Of a DNA stretch of 64,000 nucleotides, positions 45,088 through 56,513 are shown piece after piece. Location of the stretch: the NCBI GenBank assembly GCA_020747015.1, contig JAGTJM010000019.1, positions 496,001 to 560,000 on the forward strand, read 5' to 3'. How positions within the stretch are numbered: position 1 is the stretch's first letter; every line of letters begins with the position of its first letter. The notes beneath the pieces were generated by a model, which saw only the letters and a program-made list of their open reading frames with translations, made no database searches and was not told the origin of the DNA. Position numbers and translations under genes: made by a program. This DNA comes from Pyrenochaeta sp. MPI-SDFR-AT-0127 (lineage: Eukaryota; Ascomycota; Dothideomycetes; Pleosporales; Cucurbitariaceae).

Positions 45088-47091
45088 TTATCCGCCTCCT
45101 CTTGCTCTGCCTCTCCCACCTCTTCCGCGACCACGACCTCTCCATGGTGCTCGTGGGGTGACCTGTCCCCTAGCCCACCGATCACCATCATCGCGGAGGT
45201 CCCTCCAGCGTTCATCCAAACCTCTTGCCCTTGCAGAGTCTTTCCGCTCTTTATTCTTTGCTACTCCTGAGGCAACACCATCTTGTACCAGCAGTTGCAT
45301 ACCTAGTCCTTCTTCACTTCCTTGTTCGTACATTCCAAGGTTTAACACATCACCTTGTGGGTTGTAAGATGATTTGATGTCGACCGCCCCACTATCCGCG
45401 AACCGAGTAATGGACTCGGAGAGTAAAGAGTCAGGATGCTGATCTGCAATGCCGTGGAACGTCAGGCTCTGCACGGATCCTTCAAGACCAGCATATATAT
45501 TCGGCGAGGTAGGTGATGGAATAGAGAGACTATAGACGGGAGAATCTTCTCGACCGCGCCAGTAATCGTCGCGGTAGGCATTTCGTTTTGGTGGAACTCG
45601 TGGGTTGAGGTACAAATTCCAACCCCCACTCACAGCAGAAGCGCTGGCTTTGTTGTCGTTGACGATAGTATTAGAAACGAAGTCTTGGCCCTTAGATTTG
45701 CTTTTCGGCTTGGAAGGTCTCGAAATGGTATGATAGGCAAGCGATCTCGAGAAACGGAGGTCAAATACTTTAATCATGCTGTGCATCGAGATGCCTGCTA
45801 CAACACGCTCAAGTCCTTGTGCCGCAAGCGAATAAATCGACGAATCGTTCGTCGGGTCCCAAAACATGGTCTCAAAGCCACGGGGTGAGCGCATATCGTG
45901 GAGCCTGATGATGCCATCATAGGACCCAGAGAGAAAGGTATTGACAGCTTCCGAGCCACCTTGCGCAGTGCTTGGTATGGGTAAGATAGGGTAGACAGAA
46001 GTACTACGCTGAGTATTCAAGTTAATCCTCGAGCCCTGCCAGAACTTGGAATCTAGATTGAATGTTCGTAGCGGGTGAGACAAGAAGCCGTCTGGTGTGA
46101 TCTGGAAGACCTGGATGGGTTCATAGGATGGACCAAGGCCAACGGCGACCCTATCCTCTGAAAGAAAATTGCATGACCATAGACGACCATGCCGAGCACC
46201 AGGTATGATAGGAGTTACTTGGGCAAGTGGCTCGACAAGATCTTCAGAAGTATCGTTACGAGTGACAGGGTACAGAGATAGTGACGTGTCGCCCAAGGTA
46301 GCAGCTAGCATTGGCGAGCTAGACGAAGATATCGAGATTGATCCAACAGATCGCCGGCCGGTGTCATATTGCTGCTCCCGAACTTCGCCCCCTAGACAGT
46401 CAGAAGTCATACTTAGGAGGGAAAGCTGGCCTGACGCAGTCCCAAACACGATATCTTCAAAATCCATGGTCCGCTGATGTGGGCGGAGCAGCTTTACATT
46501 CGTTATATCATCTCTTCCCTCGAAGCTATTAGGTATTTGGTAGGTATACCATGAGTTCAGATGCCGGAAACTGTCAAAAGCCCACGCCTGAAGCGGGCTT
46601 GCATCGAATCCCTGCTCTTGTTTCCACATTTTGCGTACGTTCGATCCTGCTGCTTTCACTCTCATGATGATTTGCGTGCCAGCAGACCAAGCTAGAACCT
46701 CTCGCCGCTCACCCCAGGCTCCAAATATCTCTTCATAGCTGTCGACGCTTGGTTGGTAGCCCATTGTCTGGCCTTGGGGTCTTCTCCACATTTTCGGCTG
46801 CCAGGTATTGAGGTTTATTGTATAGACAGATGGCTCCAGGTATCTTGCGACCAAGGCTCTGCGATCCCAGTTGCGATAAAGGGTAGTCAAGCCATGTACT
46901 GAAGCTCGGGCATCCGAGTCTAGCCCGCTGAGACCGAAGCGGCCTTTGAGCAGGGCTTTCCAGCCATCAAGCCTCGCGAATTCAGACAGCCGACGACTAG
47001 CTAGAGAGAGGTGAAGGAGGTCTCTTGGGCGGTCCAGATGGCTGGTGATCAAGGACAGAATTTCATTAGGCAGCGCACCAAGGGCTGCCAT
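45088..47091 (-). CDS. F-box/beta-propeller protein with RG-rich tail
   Basis: Single exon, 667 residues from the ATG at 47091; the frame is open 11 codons more but has no ATG there. Residues about 5-45 (ALPNEILSLITSHLDRPRDLLHLSLASRRLSEFA) form an F-box, the Skp1-binding module of SCF ubiquitin ligases. The rest contains WD40-like blades, for example VNTFLSGSYDGIIRLHDMRSP and IKVFDLRFSRSLAYH, a fold that usually recognises substrate. The last 20 residues are Arg/Gly-rich (WRGRGRGRGGRGRARGGG), an RGG-type RNA- or protein-binding tail unusual for an SCF receptor. The substrate is unknown. Confidence 0.8.
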   Translation of the reverse strand: MAALGALPNEILSLITSHLDRPRDLLHLSLASRRLSEFARLDGWKALLKGRFGLSGLDSDARASVHGLTTLYRNWDRRALVARYLEPSVYTINLNTWQPKMWRRPQGQTMGYQPSVDSYEEIFGAWGERREVLAWSAGTQIIMRVKAAGSNVRKMWKQEQGFDASPLQAWAFDSFRHLNSWYTYQIPNSFEGRDDITNVKLLRPHQRTMDFEDIVFGTASGQLSLLSMTSDCLGGEVREQQYDTGRRSVGSISISSSSSPMLAATLGDTSLSLYPVTRNDTSEDLVEPLAQVTPIIPGARHGRLWSCNFLSEDRVAVGLGPSYEPIQVFQITPDGFLSHPLRTFNLDSKFWQGSRINLNTQRSTSVYPILPIPSTAQGGSEAVNTFLSGSYDGIIRLHDMRSPRGFETMFWDPTNDSSIYSLAAQGLERVVAGISMHSMIKVFDLRFSRSLAYHTISRPSKPKSKSKGQDFVSNTIVNDNKASASAVSGGWNLYLNPRVPPKRNAYRDDYWRGREDSPVYSLSIPSPTSPNIYAGLEGSVQSLTFHGIADQHPDSLLSESITRFADSGAVDIKSSYNPQGDVLNLGMYEQGSEEGLGMQLLVQDGVASGVAKNKERKDSARARGLDERWRDLRDDGDRWARGQVTPRAPWRGRGRGRGGRGRARGGG

Positions 47092-47982
47092 AATGACTGA
47101 AAACGATTTCAGTGTTTTGGGCAAAGTATGGGTGTTGTGGATTGTATGTTCATGTCATGTCGTCCACAGGCCTCAGACGCTGGACAAGTATATAGCGGAC
47201 ATTATGGCTGTTGACTGAAAAGCGAGTGACTCTTCGACAATGACGACGGAAGATTCCTGCATGGTGGCGTCTCGCACTGGCCACATTTGGACCAGGAGGC
47301 AGTCATCAGTCAGAGGGCGGTGGAGCAAGGCGCGCAGCTTCATCGACTCTTCTGCGTCGTTCAAATCATGGAGCCATGACAGCAAACGATGAAAACATTC
47401 GCTATGGATTTTGGGGGCTTTCATTTCGCAATCTCGGCTTGGTGGCGCGCCTCTCGGGCATTGCGGACATGCAGCCCGGAATTAGCTCTCGGGTCTTCCA
47501 CGAGGCAAAACGCCCCATAGGCGCACGCTACATGGAGATCGACGCGGTCATGCACCTCTAAAATGCGCCTATTAGTGTCTCCCTAGGGGAGAGGGGGGGT
47601 TTTCTTCACCAAGGACATTTGATGACTCCCCCCAAGGCTGGACTCAGTACGTCCTCTGCGGCGTTGCAGACAAGCACATGTGCTCCATGTAGATTGCACG
47701 TCCCGAGCCGACGGCAGGCCGCCCTCCCCTTCATCCTCGGTGCTTATGTGTATAGGCTATTGGCTATTGCGACGCTGTGCGTGCTGAAGCAGCAGTCAGC
47801 GCCCGTCCCGTGACAATCACACTCAAGCGCCAACTCTAATCCCAGCGCGTGCTCGGACGCTTGCGAGGGGCTATGCGCAACGTCCTCTAAGTTTGCAGAT
47901 CGCGACTGTTGCTCCCTCATAACTCCCCGCCTCATGCGGTCCGCCGCGACCTGACTCATTCATTGCATCTGCGACCCGCGAC
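47092..47982. other. Divergent promoter region, 0.9 kb
   Basis: Lies between the starts of the F-box gene (-) and the G-alpha-like gene (+). A minus-strand frame at 47424-47173 (83 residues) has no recognised family. Otherwise nothing supported. Confidence 0.45.
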
Positions 47983-49917
47983 ATGGCAGACACCCCGCCG
48001 GACGAGAAGAAGGTCTACGCGCTGGTTAGCGCTGTCGGAACCAACCGAGACCGTCTGCGACAAGGCATTGACGGTTTGCGACAGATCCACAATCGGTGGA
48101 AAAGCAGCAATGGAACATCAATCAACTTGATCGCCCAACTGACGGCATTGAAATCGAATCTGGGCAACATGCAGGACTGGCTCAACTTTGCCGTCCATGA
48201 CCTGCACCCTCAACTTCTCTCCGACCTCGATGTTTTGATGGCATCTTGCGGTCTGCTCGTGCGACATCTGGATATCTTGATTGCGCGACTCAAGCAACCG
48301 GATCATGATGCTTTGGACTTTGCCATCAAATTGAAGTATGCCGTTGGCAGTAGGTCTATGGAGCGCCTGCGCAAGGTTGCCCAGCGACAAAACGACGCAG
48401 TCACTCTACTGCTCGCTGCCTGCAAGTGGTGAGCTGCCATGTTTGCTCTTTTCATTTATACCTCATAGTTCCTAACATAACACAGTCATGCTTCAGCACA
48501 GCGCAAGATTCTTCTCTACAAGAGTCGCCAGATCAGGAAAGAGGACACTTCAAACCTCAAAACACTGGCAAGATCGTCCCGGTGGAATGGCAGTTGCATT
48601 GGATTCCTCACCCAAGTATCACGCATGATCCAATGGTTTAGATTCATGTTCTACATGAAGCTCATGCGAAATGAGCCGCACCGGAACGAGACCCCTACTG
48701 GAGAGGAGTACGAGACTGCTGCAGCAGCCATTCGCTCCGAGGCTATCGATCGAGCACTTGCAGAGGAGGCCACTACCCTTCGCCGAGAGACAAAGCTCGT
48801 TCTTATGGGCCAGATCAACAGCGGTAAAGAGCTCATCATGCATCAGATAAAAGTGCTTTATGCTGAAGGCTACTACCCAAACGAAGAGCGCATGACGTAT
48901 CGCCACGCTGTGCGCTCTACTATACGACTCCTTATCCATTCAATTATCGATCTGCTGAAGGACACCGGTGTTCCCCTCCCCAGTGAGCTGAATCAGGACT
49001 TTGCAGTCCTACTTCACGAGGTGGAGACAGTAGATATGCAACGCATCACACCTGAAGCGGTCAAGGCGGTCAAGAATATCTGGTCATGTCCCGAGTTCTC
49101 TACCCTCTACATTAGGAATTTTGAGATTGATTTCCCACAACATACACCATACTTTGCTCAACAAGTCCCACGAATAGCTAGCAGGGAATACATACCCAAC
49201 GAAGCAGATATCATTCGACTAAACCAACCAATGGGTGGCATCAAAGAGCTACGCTTCAATTGGGATGAGTTAGATGTTCACCTCTTCAATATCAACGGTC
49301 ACATTCCCGACCAGTTCCGGAAACGCTGGTTTCATCAACTCGAAGGCGCAACCTCGCTAGTCTATACCATTGATGTGTCTCTATACGACCGACCATATCT
49401 TGGTCAGTCCAATGAATCACAACTTCTCGACGACTTTGCGACATTCGAGTCTTGGGCCAACTCGCCAAAGTTCTCCAACTCCTCCATTATTCTGCTCCTT
49501 AATAACTTCACTCGCTTCCGCGAGAAGCTTCAATACTCACCTCTAGAGTCCTTCTTTCCAGACTACACGCCATCCGAAACCGATCCTGAGACTTCTGCAC
49601 GCCAGTACATCCTGCGCCGCTTCAAGGAGGTGAACCGGAATCGACTCTCGATATATTCATTTTGGGTCGATCTTGACATGAGCGACAATCAGCACCTGTA
49701 TGCCGCGTTGAAGAAGACCCTGCAGCACATACAACAGCGCAAGGCGAGGAACGATGTCTACAATGCTAGTACAACCACTGTGGGCTCGAGAAGTCTGTCA
49801 GTCATGCGCCTCTCCAGCATACTCAGTACAAGTCGAAGTTCCCAAAGGAAGAGGGCAGGTACCGATGCATCGAGGGTCATCAGTCCTGTGCAGAGCGAAG
49901 ATGCTGAACGGTCTTGA
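47983..49917 (+). CDS. G-alpha-like protein with degenerate GTP motifs
   Basis: Exons 47983-48428 and 48486-49917 give 625 residues. About 200 N-terminal residues are helical and unassigned (ALVSAVGTNRDRLRQGIDGL...). From residue 250 the order of a heterotrimeric G-alpha subunit is followed: P-loop position GQINSGKE (257-264), helical-domain block, switch I position RLNQPMGGI (about 393-401), switch II position FNINGHIPDQFRKRWFHQLEG (416-436), the strand-plus-switch GATSLVYTIDVSLYDR, the G4 position LLNNFTRFREKL (about 486), and G5 position SFWVDLD (540-546). Known essentials are replaced: P-loop S/T by Glu, switch I Arg and Thr missing, DVGGQ by NINGH, NKxD by NNFT, TCAT by FWVD. It is probably not a GTPase. 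The tail is Ser-rich and basic. Confidence 0.75.
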
Positions 49918-51165
49918 GCTTGTGATGTGCACTGGATGTAGAGTTGGCATACAAGCTTTTCTTGGAGTTAAAATTGGCGTACGGAATAAGTGATACCATC
50001 GTGCGATTTTTATTTATGTTCGGATGAGGTTGGGTAGTCGTATTTTGGCGGTTTCCAAACATATAATCGCTTATTTTCTTGATGGAAATACCTGGAATAT
50101 GGCGTGCTGCTCAACTGCTAGAAGCAGGTTCGGTACACGGTAGACAGGAAGATAGTCAGGGACTAGTTAACCCATAGTGATGGCATACAATACGTCTTTC
50201 TACATCCAGGCATTATGCGCACCTAGCCATAATCCATCGTTCTACCCATTATTAATTCATGATCATCAGGTTTGAACAAGAGCAGAAAATGGCCCAAGTG
50301 AAGGTATAGGGGCATTGCATTGTGTCTTGTTTACATATGTTTTAAATCGCTAATCTTCGACGCAGTCAGGTCATTGTGCAGTTTCAGATGTTGGAGTTTA
50401 CTCCACGTCGCTGGTCAACAACTTATTATCAAGAACATAAGCTTTAGCTCTTCACTTGTCTATGACATATTTTATAAAGCAATGTTTAACAAAGCATGAG
50501 ATGGAGATCTTCCTTGCTGTGAGGTGGGCCCGATAACAAGGACTCAGCCTGCAAGATTTGTAATGCTCCATCTGGTGGCAAGTAAGTTGCACATGAGCAA
50601 GGTGATTTTCAAATGACACGATGGAAATGTTGGCTAGCAATCAGTAGTGCGATTTGCAGTCGGCCCGGCAGGTCTGATTGGTTAGCAGAGATATACATAA
50701 GACAGCTCTCACTCTCCTGACATGAAGTGGATAGGCAGTAAAGGAAAAAAACGTTGCAAATTTTACACGCATTGTACAATCGTGGAGTAGTGCCTCGGTC
50801 GAACATTGGACACATTTAAACGAACTATTCGCTTTTAAATTTGGCTAAATATATTCTTCTAAAGTCTAAGACTTTGTCTATCAAATACATGGGGGAACGT
50901 GTGAGCTGAGGGTTCAAGTGTCCTCAGCTGCTCCTGTAAAGGAAGGTGTATGCGATCGCAGCAACGCAATCTTTGTGGCGCAGGAGGCGATAAAAATATA
51001 GTCAGCAGAATTTTGCTTTTCTGTTGTACGTGAGCACTGGATCTAGGTTTCTTTGGCGACTCGAGTCTAGGTGGGTTGTAGGGTTGCTTTGGAGTTGTAA
51101 GGTCTCAAATCAAGTTGGAAGAATGTTCCCCACTGCCACCAATTTATAAACGCAAAAAGGAATTG
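49918..51165. other. AT-rich intergenic region
   Basis: About 1.25 kb downstream of the G-alpha-like gene. Only short frames with many stops; no repeats or RNA genes could be recognised. Confidence 0.45.
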
Positions 51166-52195
51166 TTTTCAGGAGATGCGTATCGGTGTGCCGGCTGGGT
51201 CTTCTGTTGGCATCAGCTCTACTATATTGAGGAGGTCCACGCGAGAGCGGCGAAGATATGCCAGTGATAGATAGGGCGGTAAAGTTGGCATGCAGTATCG
51301 CAGCTGGTGTCTTCTTCGAATGACTTGCACTTTTTTCAAGGTGCTTGTGCTACAAATCATGCTTTCGAGTGGTATGTTATTCTTCGTAAGTACTCCTCAG
51401 CCATCAACGGGGAAGATGTCGACCTCGAAGGGTGCGCTTCGCCTCAGTCATTCTACACGGATAGCATGCGTGTCAGTTTATGACTAATCGAGCCTTCTTC
51501 AGGGTGGGCTTGCTTCAGGGTGTCCGGGTTGATAGCTGTGGCATCTTCGTAATCCTTCAAGGTTGGCTATGTTGTCCGCTGGCTGGATATTATATCAAAC
51601 AATGATTCGAACCTGTGTTCGGTTCCTCAAATGTTCGAACAGTATAGTATTTGGATGGCGCGAGCAGGCGAACCCCGAAAAGGTCAGTGATGGTGTTGCT
51701 GGAGACCTGGCGAGTATGAGCAGTCAATGCTGAGTGTAGGTAGGCATGGTCTTGCCGTCCATACGACCGCGATACTGTCTTTACCAAGGGGAAAGGGTCA
51801 GCTGAGTCAGAAGATCATAGCGCCTTAGACGGCAGTCCAAGCTTTCTTAAGGCGCAGCGAGTGAATGGATATCGGCATCCAGTAATCATCGGCGCTTGAG
51901 GTGCCGAGAAACCGAACATGGTGCCGATGCTGCCAAGCTACTGCCTCATTTCAGGGAGTCGTATTCGAGAGCGCGTGGCTCCATGCGACGTTGAGGTATT
52001 GCACGTAGCTCTAAGCAGTAGTGTTCATGGGTGGCACTCCTCGGCGTAAGCTTGCCGGTAACACGCGTCCAGGTGCCGGATTCGGAGACATACAGCATTG
52101 AGAATTGTCTGAAACACTTGAAAAGGTCTCCAGCTATCGTTTCTGATTCGTCGGATGTGCGGGCCAGCTGGATGTAACCTCCTTGAATCCTATCG
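51166..52195 (-). pseudogene. Coding-like fragments of an unknown gene
   Basis: On the minus strand several blocks in different frames have protein-like composition: IQGGYIQLARTSDESETIAG and FSMLYVSESGTWTRVTGKLT in one frame between about 52190 and 51957, ending in TGA; then VSRSYGRQDHAYLHSALTAH and NTITDLFGVRLLAPSKYYTV at 51787-51590; then QLRYCMPTLPPYLSLAYLRR at 51360-51169. No family is recognised. They could be a decayed gene or a multi-exon gene I could not assemble. The bZIP gene lies just upstream on the same strand, but I found no in-phase join to it. Confidence 0.3.
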
Positions 52196-52453
52196 CGGCC
52201 CCCATCGGAACCAGTTCGATTCTCGCTCTTTCTTTCCTCTTTGAGGATAGTTAACGCTGCGCGAATAGCCTATCCCATCCTCATCAAACGTATTGCGCCA
52301 TGGTAAGGGGTATGGTGGTAGTAATGGCTCAGATGTGAACGGAACGATCGAAGGCAAAGGCCTGTTGGCCAAAGAAATACTGTGAGCCGTGTTAGTACAT
52401 TCATTGCCTTCATACATGGTGCAGATGTACCTGCATGAAAAGACTGGAATGCC

Positions 52454-53288
52454 TCAATGCGGTCCAGGGTAAAGCCCCTGATAGTGAGGCGAGGATGGAG
52501 GCAGACTCACGTTTGGAATGCCGGATGCCTGACTGTAAGCCCCATACGAAGAGCCAAAAGCATAGTAATCCGTCCTCGGTGTGAGATCTCGGGGTTGTTG
52601 TGAGGGTGGGTGGGCTTGTGCAAACACTGGCGGCCCGGATGGTGTATTGTACTGAAGAATTTCTGAACGAGAGGATATCTGCGGAGTGTGGTTTAGACTT
52701 GGTATCCAAGGTGAAAAGTCCCAAGGGGACAAATTCACGGCTGGTGACGGGGTGTAGAGTGGCGCATTCCAGCTTGGACCAAAGGCAGCATACGCTTGTG
52801 TGGATGCGAGAGGGCGATTTTCGAACGATGCGCCGCTTGCTACCAGTGTCGGATCGTTTTCAACTGTGCTACTCGAGGTGATGGACCCGAAGTCGCTGCT
52901 TGAAGCTAGAAGATACGATGACGAACTGGGTCCTGGCGTTTCGTAGTCTACTGAAAGTGATCGCGCATACGCTTTATGCCGTTCGGGTGAAGGTTCTGCT
53001 TCTGGTTCTTGCTGATCGCTCGAACCGTCTTTGATCAACTGCTGAAGGTACTGGAGCTTTCTTTTGCGCTTCTCGCCTGTGTCACAATAGATATTAGCAA
53101 GTAGTCGCCATTTTACTTGTGGACTTGAGCATACGATAATTTCTTGAAGCTATCCTATTCTGCTGCTTTCGAATCTCGCTGTTGACTTTCTTTGGCTTCT
53201 TCCCCGGTCCTTCTCCTTCTCCGTTTTGCCTCATGTTCCTTCCAGGCCTTGCCAATGCTTGTGACTGTAGTGTGGTCGGAGATGGCAT
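52454..53288 (-). CDS. bZIP transcription factor
   Basis: Exons 53288-53135 and 53076-52454 sum to 777 nt, 258 residues. The basic region RKQQNRIASRNYREKRKRKL spans the splice junction and contains the N-x-x-A-S-x-x-R DNA-contact signature; QYLQQLI begins the leucine-zipper side, which is short. The rest is Ser/Pro/Tyr-rich, typical of an activation region. It acts in the nucleus. The 3' end is uncertain: AAC|GTGAGT at about 52512 could be a donor, giving a slightly different short C-terminus. An upstream exon beyond the ATG at 53288 cannot be ruled out. Target genes are unknown. Confidence 0.8.
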
Positions 53289-54777
53289 GGTGCCAACAAG
53301 TGCAACTCGGTATCCAGGAGGGTGGAATCAACATGCACGAAAAACGTTGGCAAACGCTTGCTTTTGAGCCGCTGATTAGTAGGGAATCGCAGATCGCCAA
53401 GGTTACATTAGGAGTGTAAACTGGCCCCCCAGCCTCGACCTGCGGAGACAAGTTGCTAGCCAGAACGAGACTGAAGTCTTGCCGTCCAGCTTTTCCGGGG
53501 CAAAGCTGATTAAACACGACAATAATAGCAACAGTGCAAAGGCGGCGGAGGCAAGCGAATGCAAATCGTCATCCTTCCGCCGTCAACCTTAACCTTAAAT
53601 TCGCCGCAGAACAGCGGTGATGTGAGCGCCAGGGATTCCGAGTCCAGGACTTGATGTCTCGCCAACCTTTCGTTTGCGCCAGGCAGGATTGGAATTCTAA
53701 CGCGTGCCGGGTCGAAACACGCGGTGACTCGGTTAGTGCCTGCGACTATTTCTTACTGGATTGGGTGCACCAGTGGGACAGGGCTGTGGACTCGCGTTGC
53801 TGAATCATCTCGTGAAGTCGTGAACGCTACGGGCCGAGCTTGGTCCGGGCGTGATGAAGGAGAGATCAAGTGAGCGACCGGCAAAGCGGTTCTGATGGGC
53901 GAAGCTTCTGCCCGCTCAGCAGCGGAGGCGCCGCTTCTGTGGCAATGACACCAGGTGTCATGCGCCGGACCAACCGCGACACTGAATAGGAGACCCGAGA
54001 GACAGGCTCCGAGGGATGGGAATATGTTGGGCTAAATCTGATACAGTTAATGCTGCAAGCCTTCTGGCGAATAGCAAGCCGTGGCGCTTGATGCATAAGC
54101 AAGTACGATATCGATCTCACTCCGCTCTTTTGGTCGCAGACTGGATCAAGCCGTGAATTTGGAAGTCATCTCCCGAAATTGGGGCTTCTTTCCTTGTCTG
54201 ATAAAAAGGCGTGACGTTCTGGAAGGCTTCTACTATTTTCGGAATGGGTATCTTTATGGCAGCGTCGCTTTGACAGTTCTGCTTACAAGCGCGAGTATAA
54301 TTGGCGATCCACATCTCCATGATACTAGATGGTTCTATTGTGTTTCCAAATTGTTATATCCACTGAGGCGCATGGTTTGCCCGCACGGTCAACATTGTCT
54401 GGCCATTTGAAATTCGGGCAGAAGCATTGACAATTCTCGTCTGCGCGTAACCGCTTGCAATCCTCTGACTCAGTGCAGCAGTATACCGGCAAAATGTTTC
54501 TACCATTGGCGAAGCGTGTGGGGTACAGAAAGTCTTCGGTGGCTGGAATAGGGGAATCCGTTTCCTGTTGCTATCGAAATGCGCAAGTTCGACCAATATA
54601 CGGAACCCCGAAACCCGAAGAGATACAAAAGTGTTTTGTTGTGTGTGAAGTGCAAAATACACGAGTTGTCCTGAGCCCCCTACGACTGGCTGATATTTCT
54701 TGAGCTTCCTGAGCGATCGCAGTCTGGCCATATGAATCATTGTATTTGTCATTTGTCATTTGTCAAATTAATCTGCC
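53289..54777. other. 1.5-kb intergenic region, no supported gene
   Basis: Holds the bZIP promoter. Short frames on both strands (for example 54752-54354 minus) show no recognised domain. Confidence 0.45.
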
Positions 54778-56513
54778 ATGTCTTACCACGAATCAGAATT
54801 TCATTCTAAAAAGCAAATTGTGTACAATGCCCTGAACAGGAACGTGGAGAAGACGGAATGGTTTCTATCACACGCGACTGCGGAGCAAGTTGCTGCTAAG
54901 GGAGCATCCGAAATTGCGGGCAAGACAGGTCAGTCCACGACTCTAGTTGAGATAGAAGCAATGAGCTTATATCCAAACAATAGTGGTAATTACGAGTGCA
55001 AGTCCTTTTGGTAAATTCCCATGATAAGGTTAAGATGTATGGGTTGTATTGACGACAGTCATAACACGTCTAGGGAGTGGTGCTGAAGCGGCTCGTGTAA
55101 TCTTCGCCCAAGCTCCCAAGCTGCTTGTGTTGGTAAGCCGCTCTCTCAAAGCCATGAAGAGACTATTACTACTATTGGCGGCGCAGAATCTTCACAGAAT
55201 GTGAAAGCAGTCGTGGTCGATCTGCCAGATCTCGATTTGGTGAGAAAAGGGGCAGCAGACATCCTGGAGGTATCCTCTATTGTGGATTGCCTCATTAATA
55301 ACGAGGGCATAGTGAGTGAAACTCACATGATTGATGCATGGGAGGCCGACGCTGACTTCGTGCCTCTTTTCGTAGATGAGTAAGCCACTGACTGGATGAA
55401 GTATTACCTGAATGCCACAAAACAAAGCAGGGGATTGAGTTTCAGTTTGTAATAAGCCATCTAGAGCACTCCCTTTAACTAACCTCCTTATGCCTGCATT
55501 GCTCACATCAGCAAACGGTCCAAGTATCGTTAATGTATCAAGTGCGGGCCACTGGGCAAACAGAGTCCACCTTGACGATTTTAATTTCCAGGTAGGTTAT
55601 GCTTGCTTTCTGTCAACGCCTTTTCGGAAATCTTTCCCGACTTGATAGCATTCTCAGCCAAAGGCATGAGGACGACTGTTGAACGGCTGCCGACAGCCGC
55701 ATCTTGCTAGGTCTCTGCCTCGCTAGTAAACATCCACGAATAGAACATTGCCAAAGACATTTTTGGTGTTCCACATGATGCGCCACGAAGAAGGCGACGG
55801 CTAACGTGTGATCAAGTAGGACAGGGCAGAGTACGATGCCGGCATCGCCTATGGTGGCTCGAAAACAGCGGTACATATGCCTCCACTACAGAATTCTTCC
55901 AACGCATACACTGACTCTACTCACCCAATTTTAGAACATCCTCTTTTCTGTCCGTTGATACGGAAGCTTCGCAAGCGAAGGCTGCGGGGCTTTGGGGTTG
56001 ATCCTGGTGGTATGATTACCTACAGTTGCCCTCGAGCAGATTACTGATGGTTTTGGAAATCTCGGGAACTGGGATCAGCCACAAGATACCAATGGAACAT
56101 AAGGTGGCTAATGGTCAGTCTGGTGACGTGTCAGGTCTCCACAGAGCAACCTACTAATGCCGCCAGGTTGGTGGAACGCTGACGGCAGCCTCAATGTCAA
56201 CATCCCATGTACGTCAGAGCTATGTCTGAATCGTATGTGAGCGAGAGACTTATCTGATATTTACAACTGTTACGGGGGACTGTAGGTCAAGGTACATCAT
56301 CTTACATGGTCGCTGCATTTGATCGAAGCATAGCTGGCAAGTCAACCCGCAGCGACATGCATACAAAGCTGAAAAATGTACCCACAGTGGCCAGTGTCTT
56401 GCGCAGAATAATATTGATCCCACGACCGAGTCGTGTGCGCTAGACCCAGACATCGCGGAGGATTTGTAGGTGTGGGCGAGAAGCTCGTGGGACAAGAATT
56501 CGTGTATAATTGA
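54778..56513 (+). pseudogene. Short-chain dehydrogenase/reductase, frameshifted
   Basis: Successive blocks follow the order of an extended fungal SDR: HATAEQVAAKGASEIAGKT (N-terminus), a probable intron GTCAGT...GACAG to about 55060, then GAEAARVIFAQAPKLLVLVS (cofactor region), VKAVVVDLPDLDLVRKGA and IVDCLINNEGIV (the NNAG motif with Ala changed to Glu), SHLEH, LTNLLMPALL, GPSIVNVSSAGHWANRVHL (catalytic-Ser region), RGFGVDPGG near 55990, DPDIAEDL near 56450 and the terminal GEKLVGQEFVYN before TGA at 56511. Frame changes occur near 55150, 55473, 55980 and 56470, and a TAG stands at 56467. The YxxxK catalytic motif could not be found. The former substrate cannot be told. Confidence 0.75.

Noticed and set aside
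47983..49917. Calling this gene an ordinary heterotrimeric G-alpha subunit
   Set aside because: All five GTP-binding motifs are altered at essential residues, so a canonical GTPase label would mislead.
51600..51625. GGTTCGAATC-like sequence on the minus strand resembling a tRNA B box
   Set aside because: No pairing T stem, acceptor stem or anticodon arm could be built around it.
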